This document shows, one piece after another, positions 42,937 to 50,471 of a stretch of DNA of 64,000 nt; the first letter of the stretch is position 1, and the number at the start of each line of letters is the position of its first letter. Made by a program: the position numbers and the translations under genes. The notes under the pieces were generated by a model. It saw only the letters and a list, made by a program, of their open reading frames with translations. It did no database searches and was not told where the DNA came from. Source of the DNA: Phycisphaerales bacterium UBA5793 (lineage in GTDB: Bacteria > Planctomycetota > Phycisphaerae > Phycisphaerales > UBA5793); contig DIDT01000045.1 in the NCBI GenBank assembly GCA_002418285.1, positions 138,087 through 202,086 on the forward strand, given 5' to 3'.

Positions 42937-43731
42937 TCAGGGGCAACTCTCCAGATTGACATCGCTGGTCGTGCTCGTCGTTGAAGTGGCGCCGACACCG
43001 ATCACGACGCCCGCCACGTTCCGCGAGAGGGTGATGATCGATCGCTGCACCGTGATGCGGAGCACACTGCCGACGATCGCGTGGGTGACGCCGGTGACGA
43101 GCGTCAACTGCACGGTGCTGTTCACGTTGGTATCGATCTTGAGGCAGCCTTCGGTGTCGAAGGCGAGTCCGCTGTTCGAGGCAAGACACACCGCCGCGCC
43201 GGCCGCGGGCAGACGCACAATCGCCTGGCGCACCGGAACCAGCGAGGATTCCACCCAGAGGATCTGTGCCGCGCCGCTGTCGCCGCTGTTGAGCCAGCCG
43301 GTCTGGCCAGGGGCAACATCCGCGAACTCATCGCTCGGGTTCAGCAGACCCACCTTGACCGGAACCACGCCGCCCATGGCCGCTCGCACGATCGCGCCAG
43401 GCGCCGCTGTCTCCAGCAGAATGGCGAACCTGCCCGCGTGTTCGGCTGCGGGAACCACACCCGTGAACGCCACCCGTTCGAGTTCGAGCGCATCGCTGGG
43501 ATCGATGATTGGGTCGGTGATGGCCAGCACACCGAATCGGCCCACCGTCGAACCTGTCGAGTTTGATACGAGGATGACATCGTTGTCGCGCCGCAGTCGT
43601 TGCGGATCACCTGCTGCATTGTGCTGGCGCTGCCGCAGATCGACGGCGGCATCGACGAAGGCGTTGTACGCCGCCGCGGGGATGTTGAGCGGGTCGCCAG
43701 TTTTCACCTTGCGCAGGGAATCGCCACCCAT
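42937..43731 (-). CDS. Prophage distal tail protein (putative)
   Basis: A 264-aa protein starting MGGDSLRKVKTGDPLNIPAA, with a helix at about 20-35 and then a long beta-rich stretch (AIVRAAMGGVVPVKVGLL, LWVESSLVPVRQAIVRLP). It is 2 bases after the preceding tail gene and before the cysteine-rich gene. The position after the tape measure suggests a tail-tip component. No catalytic motif is seen. Confidence 0.5.
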   Translation of the reverse strand: MGGDSLRKVKTGDPLNIPAAAYNAFVDAAVDLRQRQHNAAGDPQRLRRDNDVILVSNSTGSTVGRFGVLAITDPIIDPSDALELERVAFTGVVPAAEHAGRFAILLETAAPGAIVRAAMGGVVPVKVGLLNPSDEFADVAPGQTGWLNSGDSGAAQILWVESSLVPVRQAIVRLPAAGAAVCLASNSGLAFDTEGCLKIDTNVNSTVQLTLVTGVTHAIVGSVLRITVQRSIITLSRNVAGVVIGVGATSTTSTTSDVNLESCP

Positions 43732-43733
43732 GG

Positions 43734-44534
43734 TCAGATCCCCAATCCCGTGAAATCTCCGCTCTCATACACACGCTCGACATACACGGCGATGGGTCGT
43801 TTCACGATCGCGCCGGCCGTAGCGTCCTCAGCCTCGGCATACCTGACCCACAGGTACTCCCAGCCCTTCTTGTCGATGCCGGTGATGTCGCCGACGCTCA
43901 GGCCGGTTCGGTTGGGGCGGGATGCGAATCGGAAGGTCAGTTCCCAGTCGCCCTGGCCGCGTTTGGAGCCGGAGACACCGAGGAACAGACACTCGCCCGC
44001 ACTGAAGCCCTTGAATCCGCCATCGTTGACCCTGCCGGTGAGGGCGAAGAGCGTACCTTTATAAGAGGGCGTCACCAGACTGTCGTCGAGATAGTGCGTC
44101 TCGGTGAACTGGTACGTGGGCACCACGATGTCCACACCCTCGACACTGTCGGCCGTGACACCGATGGCGCCCTTGAAATCCGGCGCGGTGCCACCAGGCG
44201 GCGCGTACGACGCGATCGTGGCCAGCGACTGGGTGATGTGCTCACTGCCGCCGCCGGTCTCGAAGGTAAAGGTGCTCTCCCCGGTGTCGGGCGGGTCGGT
44301 GGATGAATCGACCTGATAGGTGACTGTGCCGTCGTAGAGATCGGGCCCGGCTTCCTCGACACGCACCTGGTAGAGCGGCAGGCCACCATAGAAGGACGGC
44401 ACCTCGGCTTCGAGTGCTGCCAGCGCCTCGAGATCATCGCTCGTGCCGCGCACCCAGTAGAGACGTTCAGTCGATGGGCTCCGGCCACTGGTGGTCGTTC
44501 GACTGATCCCACGTTCCTGAACTTCCGTGCTCAT
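43734..44534 (-). CDS. Prophage distal tail protein (putative)
   Basis: A 266-aa protein translated with the tape measure gene (four-base ATGA overlap). It is beta-rich and acidic (YQVRVEEAGPDLYDGTVTYQ, then FTFETGGGSEHITQSL, GDWELTFRFASRPNRTGLSV). This position directly after the tape measure is where siphoviruses encode the distal tail protein. The family assignment is by context only. Confidence 0.5.
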   Translation of the reverse strand: MSTEVQERGISRTTTSGRSPSTERLYWVRGTSDDLEALAALEAEVPSFYGGLPLYQVRVEEAGPDLYDGTVTYQVDSSTDPPDTGESTFTFETGGGSEHITQSLATIASYAPPGGTAPDFKGAIGVTADSVEGVDIVVPTYQFTETHYLDDSLVTPSYKGTLFALTGRVNDGGFKGFSAGECLFLGVSGSKRGQGDWELTFRFASRPNRTGLSVGDITGIDKKGWEYLWVRYAEAEDATAGAIVKRPIAVYVERVYESGDFTGLGI

Positions 44535-46504
44535 CCGAAGGCCAGTCCCTTGCTGCTCGCCTCGACGAGGCGCTTGGTGTGCCGCGCCGTCTGCTCGGTG
44601 GCGCGTGCGGTGCGTTCGGCGCTGTCATCGCCGGCCGCGAGGCCGCGCACGGCCGAGGCGTCGAAGGTGCCGCGCACACTGACACGACGCGCCAGGGTGT
44701 CGAGTTGATCACCGATGTCCGCCAGACTCTGAAGGGCCAGCGAAGTCGGATCCTGCCCTTCATTGATCGCCTGCTCGCGCTTCTGCCTCCCTGCCTCGAC
44801 GGCATCGGCCAGTTCCTGTTTGGTCCGGGCAAGGACTTCCTCGGCCTGCCGCACCCGCTCGGCGGTCTGTTCATCGAGGTTGGCCAGCGCCTCATCGCGC
44901 TGGGAGTTGACGGCATTGAGTGCGGCGGTCTTCGCCTGTTCGCGCTCGGCATCGCTGCGACCGCGACGGCGCTCGGCTTTGGTCACCGCGTCCTTGCGTT
45001 GGGATTCGACCTGGTTGAGATCCGCGTTGAGTTGCTGCTGGTTGAGCGCCTTGGCGGCATTGACATCCAGCGACTCATCCAGCAGACCCATGACCTCGGT
45101 GAAGCGATCGGCGAGCCAGTTGGTCACTCGGGCCCAGACCCGCTGCACACCCGCGGCGAGGTTGGCCCAGCCCTTGGCGATGCCTGCGGTGAAGTCGGGG
45201 AAGTTGCGTTCGAACCAGTCGCGGACCTCGATCCAAGCCTTGCGGACTCCCGAGAAGGCGATGATGGCCGCGCGCTGGAAACCGGCGCTGAATCCGATCC
45301 ATGCCTGACGAAGGGGTTGAATGCCCTGTTCCCACGCCACGCGCAACCCGGCCCACAGGACACGCGCGGCCAGTGCGACATCTCCACCGGCGAGTGCATC
45401 GCGGATGCCGCCGATGACGGTGCCGACGAATGTGCTCAGTTCGCCGAAACGATCGCGGAGCCACTGGATCGCCTTGCCACCAGCGCCGGACCACGCGACG
45501 ATCGTGCCGCCGAGCAGCGCTGCGGCGGTGATCAATAGTCCGATGGGCGAGAGGATCGCGCCGAGGACGACGGCGACTTTAGCGATGATCGCGGCGGCGA
45601 TACCAAGTGCACTGCCCAGACCGCCGACCGCCACACCGAGCACAGTGAACGCCAGGCCGGTTGCGATGAGGATGCCGCCCACGGCGCCAACGGCCACACC
45701 GACTTTGGCGACCCACACGACCGTGTCCCGGTTCACCTTGATCCATTCGTTGGCGGCGATGATGATGCGGGTGACGCGATTGCTCAGATCGATGATCGTG
45801 GGTGAAAGGGCCGAGCCGATGACGAACGCGCCGACGCGAACCGTGCGCCAGAGGATGTTGAGCGTGTCGGTGAGCAGCGCGGCGCTGGACGCATCCTTGG
45901 TCGAGATCGTCAGTCCCAGACTGTCCGCCTGGGCGCGAAGAGCCCGCATGTTGGCCAGCAGCGGCAGCAGTTGCGTGCCGGCCCGGCCGAGCACCTGCAT
46001 CGCCAGCGCGGCACGCTTCGAAGGGTCTTCCACACGCGTGATGGCGTCGGCGATGGTCTGGAACTGCTCCTCGGGCGGGAGTGAGGCGAGGTGTTGGAAG
46101 TTCAGGCCGAGATCATCGAAGGCGTCGGTGGCAGTGGACAGGCCGCGCTGCGCATCATTGATGGTGCGCTGCATGGTGCGGATGCCCTTCTCGAGGGTCT
46201 CAATGTCCGCGCCGGACTGCTCGGCCGCGAAGCCAAGTTGAGAGAGGGCCTCGACACTCACACCCGTGCGGGCGGCCATCTTGTCGAGTTGGTCGCCGCT
46301 GGAGGCGAAGATCTTCGTGGCGCCCGCGAGTGGCGCGAGGATCGCGGCCGACGCAGCCACGGCGCGCAGGCCGATCTGGCGGATGCCAGCGCCGAACGCC
46401 TTGAGCCTCTGCTGGGCCCGCTTCAGAGCGCGCTGCAGACGCGCGTCGTCGCCGCCAATCTCGACGAAGGCACGGCCGGCGCGGATGCCCTGGGTGTTGG
46501 CCAT
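44531..46504 (-). CDS. Phage tail tape measure protein
   Basis: The 657-aa protein begins with the usual segment (AFVEIGGDDARLQRALKRAQ, then LKAFGAGIRQIGLRAVAASA, with MAARTGVSVEALSQLGFAAE) of PhageMin_Tail/TP901 tape measures. It has hydrophobic stretches in the middle (about 265-340) and a coiled-coil rich part at about 470-590. Tape measures set tail length at about 1.5 Angstrom per residue in siphoviruses, giving roughly 100 nm here. It is followed, with a four-base overlap, by the distal tail gene. Confidence 0.85.
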   Translation of the reverse strand: MANTQGIRAGRAFVEIGGDDARLQRALKRAQQRLKAFGAGIRQIGLRAVAASAAILAPLAGATKIFASSGDQLDKMAARTGVSVEALSQLGFAAEQSGADIETLEKGIRTMQRTINDAQRGLSTATDAFDDLGLNFQHLASLPPEEQFQTIADAITRVEDPSKRAALAMQVLGRAGTQLLPLLANMRALRAQADSLGLTISTKDASSAALLTDTLNILWRTVRVGAFVIGSALSPTIIDLSNRVTRIIIAANEWIKVNRDTVVWVAKVGVAVGAVGGILIATGLAFTVLGVAVGGLGSALGIAAAIIAKVAVVLGAILSPIGLLITAAALLGGTIVAWSGAGGKAIQWLRDRFGELSTFVGTVIGGIRDALAGGDVALAARVLWAGLRVAWEQGIQPLRQAWIGFSAGFQRAAIIAFSGVRKAWIEVRDWFERNFPDFTAGIAKGWANLAAGVQRVWARVTNWLADRFTEVMGLLDESLDVNAAKALNQQQLNADLNQVESQRKDAVTKAERRRGRSDAEREQAKTAALNAVNSQRDEALANLDEQTAERVRQAEEVLARTKQELADAVEAGRQKREQAINEGQDPTSLALQSLADIGDQLDTLARRVSVRGTFDASAVRGLAAGDDSAERTARATEQTARHTKRLVEASSKGLAFG

Positions 46505-46507
46505 CTT

Positions 46508-46945
46508 CTACGCCCCCTTCACACTGTTACGCCAGAGTTCAGGGAGTTTGGGCCGCTCCTTCTCCAATGCCGGGTTCATGTAGGGTCGAGCCGCGACACG
46601 CACGCGGCGTTCAGTGCGCTTGCCGCGGCGACGATGCGTGACCGTCGTCGTACCACCTTGCTCGAGCACGCGCGGCGCCGTCGATCCCTTGAATCCCACC
46701 GGACCGACCACGACGGACTCGCTCTGCCGGTCGTATCCGAACAGGATGAACTTCCGCAGCAGTCCTACGTGCGAGTGCGGCGGGGCTCCGGGCTTGCTCG
46801 TGCCCTTGCGTTTGCGGATGCTCGTGCGTGCCGTCTGGCGGATGAACGCCCCACCCTTGCTGAGCACCTTGCGGCGCGCGGCATCGACGGCCCTTTTCAC
46901 CTTGGGGCGATCGAAGAACAGTTGCTTGATGCGCAGATCGAGCAT
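46508..46945 (-). CDS. HK97 gp10-like tail/neck protein
   Basis: The 145-aa protein starts MLDLRIKQLFFDRPKVKRAV with the basic helix and ARTSIRKRKGTSKPGAPPHS, typical of gp10-like or minor tail proteins (also seen in Mu gpG-type proteins). The later part contains GPVGFKGSTAPRVLEQGG and RVAARPYMNPALEKERPKL, the usual family end. ATG 46945 is the start; the longer frame upstream overlaps the chaperone gene. Its place between chaperones and tape measure is slightly unusual, since it more often precedes the tail tube. Confidence 0.7.
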   Translation of the reverse strand: MLDLRIKQLFFDRPKVKRAVDAARRKVLSKGGAFIRQTARTSIRKRKGTSKPGAPPHSHVGLLRKFILFGYDRQSESVVVGPVGFKGSTAPRVLEQGGTTTVTHRRRGKRTERRVRVAARPYMNPALEKERPKLPELWRNSVKGA

Positions 46946-46947
46946 CG

Positions 46948-47184
46948 CTACTCCCGGGGCCGGCCCGGCATCCGCCCGTCGATGAACACTTCCTTGAGTA
47001 CCGACACGTCCGCCTTCATGACATCCCGCTTCCGCGCGAACGGGTCGAAGTCGCTCGGCCTGGCGGCCCGGTGGCGCTTTGGATTGCGCTGCGTGTTGGC
47101 GATGAGTGCCATGATGGATGATGTCCTCGCCCATTCATCGCGCTGGCGCTGCTCGGCCATTGCGAGCAGGTCGCGCAGTGTCAA
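46948..47184 (-). CDS. Tail assembly chaperone, second frame (GT-like part)
   Basis: From TTG 47184 the frame gives 78 residues (LTLRDLLAMAEQRQRDEWAR, SSIMALIANTQRNPKRHRAA, SDFDPFARK). The same frame continues upstream without a stop and encodes DDLWQLIWRCAGILGLDP, the natural start of this family, but that part has no start codon and overlaps the 47181-47675 gene in the -1 frame. Thus it may be made as a fusion by ribosomal frameshift or by reinitiation at the TTGA overlap. The family is the phage tail assembly chaperone placed before the tape measure. Confidence 0.6.
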   Translation of the reverse strand: MTLRDLLAMAEQRQRDEWARTSSIMALIANTQRNPKRHRAARPSDFDPFARKRDVMKADVSVLKEVFIDGRMPGRPRE

Positions 47185-47675
47185 CTCGCCGGGGTCGAGG
47201 CCGAGGATTCCGGCGCAGCGCCAGATGAGTTGCCAGAGATCGTCTCGCGCAGCGCCTCCTCGACGATCCGTTCGATCTCGCCGCCCTCGAGGCGCGCTTC
47301 CACCACGTCGCGCGCCTTGTCCATCGCGCTTCGGACCACCGTCAGCACCCGCCCGAGGTTGGCCCGGTCCCTCGGGCTGGGGCAGAAAGCCACCAGTTCA
47401 TCGAGCAGCGCGGCCGTGGCGGCATCGATCGCATCCCCTGCCATCGCGGCGCCGAATGTCTCATCGGTGAGCTGCTTCTGATCCGCCTGAGGTTTGACGA
47501 GCGCGTAGAGGATGTCGCAAAGCAGCACCGGATCGCGCATGAGACGCTCGAGCAGATCGCCGCCGCTGATCACGTCGAGCAGATCCGTGCCGGTGAGTGA
47601 GCGGATGCGCTTGAGGGCCGCGATGTTGATCTCGACCGTCCACGCGTTACCCGCGTTGTCTTTGAAGGTCTTCAT
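47181..47675 (-). CDS. Tail assembly chaperone (G-like)
   Basis: The 164-aa protein starts MKTFKDNAGNAWTVEINIAA with AGGAGG 6 bases before ATG. It is mostly helical (LKRIRSLTGTDLLDVIS, LMRDPVLLCDILYALVKPQA, TAALLDELVAFCPSPRDRAN). The last about 18 residues are serine/alanine-rich (SGAAPESSASTPAS), while the -1 frame over the same DNA encodes a conserved segment, as expected for a frameshift pair. It follows the tail tube genes, as chaperones do. Confidence 0.7.
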   Translation of the reverse strand: MKTFKDNAGNAWTVEINIAALKRIRSLTGTDLLDVISGGDLLERLMRDPVLLCDILYALVKPQADQKQLTDETFGAAMAGDAIDAATAALLDELVAFCPSPRDRANLGRVLTVVRSAMDKARDVVEARLEGGEIERIVEEALRETISGNSSGAAPESSASTPAS

Positions 47676-47832
47676 TCACTGCCTCCTGCAACGGCGAGTT
47701 GGTGGCGGAGCGCGACTCCGCGCTGGGAAACGTTCGCACTTCCCGGATTTCGGGCTTTGATTCGATTGACCACAGCAGAAAGAGCCACAGCAGGAACAGC
47801 CAATAGATCCAAAGCATCCAGAAGAACATCAT
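47647..47832 (-). CDS. Small membrane protein of the late operon
   Basis: A 61-residue protein starting MMFFWMLWIYWLFLLWLFL, a single strongly hydrophobic helix, then a polar tail. AGGAG lies 6-7 bases before the first ATG (47832). It overlaps the following chaperone gene by 29 bases. It may be a membrane anchor or an overlapping lysis-type gene; the function is unknown. Confidence 0.5.
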   Translation of the reverse strand: MMFFWMLWIYWLFLLWLFLLWSIESKPEIREVRTFPSAESRSATNSPLQEAVNEDLQRQRG

Positions 47833-47866
47833 GACATGCTCCTGTTCATGAAGGGTGATCGGGTGC

Positions 47867-48469
47867 TCACGGCGTCGAGTCGTAAAGCACGCCAAGATTC
47901 AGGACGGCCGTCGCCGAGGACGAGGCGTTGCTCGCCATGAGGCCGTCGATCGAGGAACCTGCGAGCGGATTGACGATCTGCTGGCCGTCGAGCCAGAACC
48001 AGGTCTCGTTCTTCACGAGGTCGATCGACAGCGCCGTGGCACCACTGTCGCGGACGCTGAGATGGCCGCGTTCTCCGAGTTTGGCGCCGATGGCGACGAG
48101 TTCGTCGCCGGTGAACGCGAGGTCGATCGCCACCTGCTCAGCCGCGGTCACGGCAGTGTCCTGGACTGGCAGCACATCGCCCGCTCCACCTGAGAATGTC
48201 ACGTCATCGCCCGCCACACCATCCACATCCACGTCGTAGCGCCGCCCGCCATCCCAGTAGACGTCGATGACATCGCCGATCTGAAGGGTGGTTCCCGCAA
48301 GGGTGAGTACGCCGGTGGTATTGGTGCTGCGCGTCGAGAGTGTGCCCGCCTCGGCCGCGGGCAGTGTGATCGGGCCCTGGCGGATGGCGCCATCCGCGGT
48401 GCGCTGAAGCGTTGCCCCAAGTGGCGCGCCGCCGATCTCGCCGGAGAGTGACAGGGTACTGCTGGGCAT
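47867..48469 (-). CDS. Prophage structural protein (putative)
   Basis: The 200-aa beta-rich protein (LSTRSTNTTGVLTLAGTT, DVYWDGGRRYDVDVDGVAGD, NETWFWLDGQQIVNPLAGSS) sits between the tail tube and chaperone genes. GGAGG lies 6 bases before ATG 48469, which overlaps the stop of the tail tube gene (ATGATG arrangement). I do not recognise the family; the position suggests a tail or decoration protein. Confidence 0.5.
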   Translation of the reverse strand: MPSSTLSLSGEIGGAPLGATLQRTADGAIRQGPITLPAAEAGTLSTRSTNTTGVLTLAGTTLQIGDVIDVYWDGGRRYDVDVDGVAGDDVTFSGGAGDVLPVQDTAVTAAEQVAIDLAFTGDELVAIGAKLGERGHLSVRDSGATALSIDLVKNETWFWLDGQQIVNPLAGSSIDGLMASNASSSATAVLNLGVLYDSTP

Positions 48470-48900
48470 CATGCACCTCCGATCCACGAGGGCGGCGTGG
48501 CCGAGTAGGCGACCTTGGCCGACACCGACACGGTGATGCCTTCCTCGAGCGGCTCGCTGCGACTGAATGAACTGATCATGAAGTCGGCCTGCAACCCCTC
48601 GCCGCCGGTGTCATCGAGGACCTGGAAGCCGATGATGGCGTTGTTGAGGTACGCATTGCGGATGGCGGTGAAGCCGGCATCCGCCGTATCCCACACCATC
48701 TCGAACTCGATGGTCGCGGACTTGAGTGTGGCCACGTTGGCGCGCCAACCCTGATTGCCACGGGTCGTGAGATCCGCCTCGGCCGCTTCGAGATTGAGCG
48801 TCACATCGCGGACATTGGTCAGTTCCGTCCACGCTCCGCCCGCGCCCTGGCCGTCCACCTTGTAATTGAGGACGGCCTCCATGCCGAGTTTGAAGCCCAT
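48469..48900 (-). CDS. Phage major tail tube protein
   Basis: The 143-aa protein (MGFKLGMEAVLNYKVDGQG, LTNVRDVTLNLEAAEADLTT, EFEMVWDTADAGFTAIRNAY) has the pattern of siphovirus tail tube proteins related to the TP901-1/phi13 group. It is followed in the same transcript by chaperones and tape measure, the standard tail order. Confidence 0.75.
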   Translation of the reverse strand: MGFKLGMEAVLNYKVDGQGAGGAWTELTNVRDVTLNLEAAEADLTTRGNQGWRANVATLKSATIEFEMVWDTADAGFTAIRNAYLNNAIIGFQVLDDTGGEGLQADFMISSFSRSEPLEEGITVSVSAKVAYSATPPSWIGGA

Positions 48901-48918
48901 GGGTCACGGTCCTTTCGT

Positions 48919-49344
48919 CTACTGCCTCACCCTGTAGGTGACCGACACGACACTCGTGAATGCGCGCTGCTGATCGAGATGCTCGGGCGAGATGAGGGGA
49001 TCGGTCGTGGTATTGAGCCACGCCGCCTCGGGCGCGCCGGCCAGCCGCTGATGGCTCAGATGCTCGGCGATCTCCTCGACCAGCGCGATCAATGCATCGG
49101 CGTCCGGATCACCGGCCACCTTCTGCTGCACCCCCACGTCGATCGTGCAGTCCAGCCACGAATCCCGCCGGCCCGAGGCGGTTCGCGCCACAGTCCGCGG
49201 CACGACCGTCACATGCAGACTCGCCAAGTCCTCGAGTCCGACACTCGGCACAAGATGGCGCTGTGCCGTGAAGGGCATCGAGAACGAAGTCCCGTTCAGG
49301 CTCGCCACGACCGCATCGGCGATGGTCAGGATCGTGCTGCTCAC
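48919..49344 (-). CDS. Phage tail completion/terminator-like protein
   Basis: The 141-aa protein begins MSSTILTIADAVVASLNG from GTG 49344, which overlaps the previous stop in a GTGA arrangement. It contains LHVTVVPRTVARTASGRRDS and a C-terminal VVSVTYRVRQ strand, as in tail terminator proteins. It precedes the tail tube gene, where the tail terminator usually lies. Confidence 0.6.
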   Translation of the reverse strand: MSSTILTIADAVVASLNGTSFSMPFTAQRHLVPSVGLEDLASLHVTVVPRTVARTASGRRDSWLDCTIDVGVQQKVAGDPDADALIALVEEIAEHLSHQRLAGAPEAAWLNTTTDPLISPEHLDQQRAFTSVVSVTYRVRQ

Positions 49345-49724
49345 AGGTTCTCCGTGCCCACGTGCTTGGTGTGGATGCGCAGTGTGGTGCGATTCACATC
49401 GCTGTAGCGCCACGGCGGCTCACTGCCCGGCGCCATGACCTCGTAGGTGTACGTGGCGATCGAATCAGTCTCGATGATGCGATCACCCGGCTGAGGCAGC
49501 GTCACATCACCGGCGAGGACGAGATCGACGGCGCGGATAAGGAAGTCCCTTGATTCGATGCGCGTGAGCCCGCCCGCGTGGTCGTCCTGTTCGAACACCG
49601 TGCGGCCGATCGTTGCCGCCAGTTCCACCTCGTTGGCCCCGCGCTGGTAGACCACCGTCCGCGTCAAGTGCTGATGACGCTGATCTTCGAGCCATGACAG
49701 ACCCTGACTGAGCAAATCGGTCAT
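49341..49724 (-). CDS. Head-tail joining protein (putative)
   Basis: The 127-aa protein (MTDLLSQGLSWLEDQRHQHL, RTVVYQRGANEVELAATIGR, FLIRAVDLVLAGDVTLPQPG) resembles small head-closure proteins such as ATP-binding-sugar-free FII-like connectors. It is placed between the capsid genes and the tail terminator. The assignment rests mainly on order. Confidence 0.55.
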   Translation of the reverse strand: MTDLLSQGLSWLEDQRHQHLTRTVVYQRGANEVELAATIGRTVFEQDDHAGGLTRIESRDFLIRAVDLVLAGDVTLPQPGDRIIETDSIATYTYEVMAPGSEPPWRYSDVNRTTLRIHTKHVGTENL

Positions 49725-49730
49725 GATGCA

Positions 49731-50426
49731 TCACACCGTGGAGAGCGCCGCGCCGTCGTTGCAGACCACACGCCAGGCGAGGGTGCCGTTGTTGTCGATG
49801 GCGTGCAGGCGGATCGAGTCGTTCGCATCCGCCATCGTGATCGTGTTGTTGCCGGTCTGGTTGATTGCCGAGGCAACCGTGATCACGCAGGTGCCGCCGT
49901 CGGTCTTGATGAACAGGAGCAGTTCCTGCCCCACGAACGTCGGGATGGCCAGCGTGCGCGTCTCCGAGCCGCCCGTCACGATCGGGACGTATCCCGACTG
50001 CGCGACGGGGATCGCTCCGGCGTCGCCGGGATCGGCAATAGCGCCCGTCAGTGTGCTCTGGAGGCCGATCACGGAATGGTCGACCAGCACGCGCGCCGTT
50101 TCATCGGTGTCCGCAGCCGCGCGCACGGTCTTGCCGAGATAAGCGTTGCCCGTCGAAGTGGTCGTCAGCGCGCCCGTGCCGACCGTGCCGCCGACGGGAT
50201 CGCCGTTGGCATCCCAGTAGACCGCGATGCCCGCATTGATCGCGCCGGTCACCTTGACGATGTCGTAGATGCCCGCCACGCCCAGCGAACCGAGCGCATT
50301 GGCCGCGATGGGCGTGCGCGCAAAGCCCGGCAGCGTGTTCTGAACCACCACCTCGCCGGATGCAACCGCACTGCCGGGGGTGTGGTCGATGGCGTTGCCG
50401 GGTGAGACGAAAGTTGCCTGTGTCAT
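49731..50426 (-). CDS. DUF2190-type capsid cement protein
   Basis: The 231-aa protein has the N-terminal DUF2190 pattern (TQATFVSPGNAIDHTPGSAV, then GVAGIYDIVKVTGAINAGIA, GTGALTTTSTGNAYLGKTVR), which belongs to a family of phage decoration proteins. The C-terminal half is an additional beta-rich domain. ATG 50426 has AGGAG 7 bases upstream; ATG 50432 is too close. It directly follows the capsid fusion gene. Confidence 0.72.
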   Translation of the reverse strand: MTQATFVSPGNAIDHTPGSAVASGEVVVQNTLPGFARTPIAANALGSLGVAGIYDIVKVTGAINAGIAVYWDANGDPVGGTVGTGALTTTSTGNAYLGKTVRAAADTDETARVLVDHSVIGLQSTLTGAIADPGDAGAIPVAQSGYVPIVTGGSETRTLAIPTFVGQELLLFIKTDGGTCVITVASAINQTGNNTITMADANDSIRLHAIDNNGTLAWRVVCNDGAALSTV

Positions 50427-50471
50427 GTTCATTCTCCTGATCGTGAATCAACGACGCGAGTCGTTAAGTGC

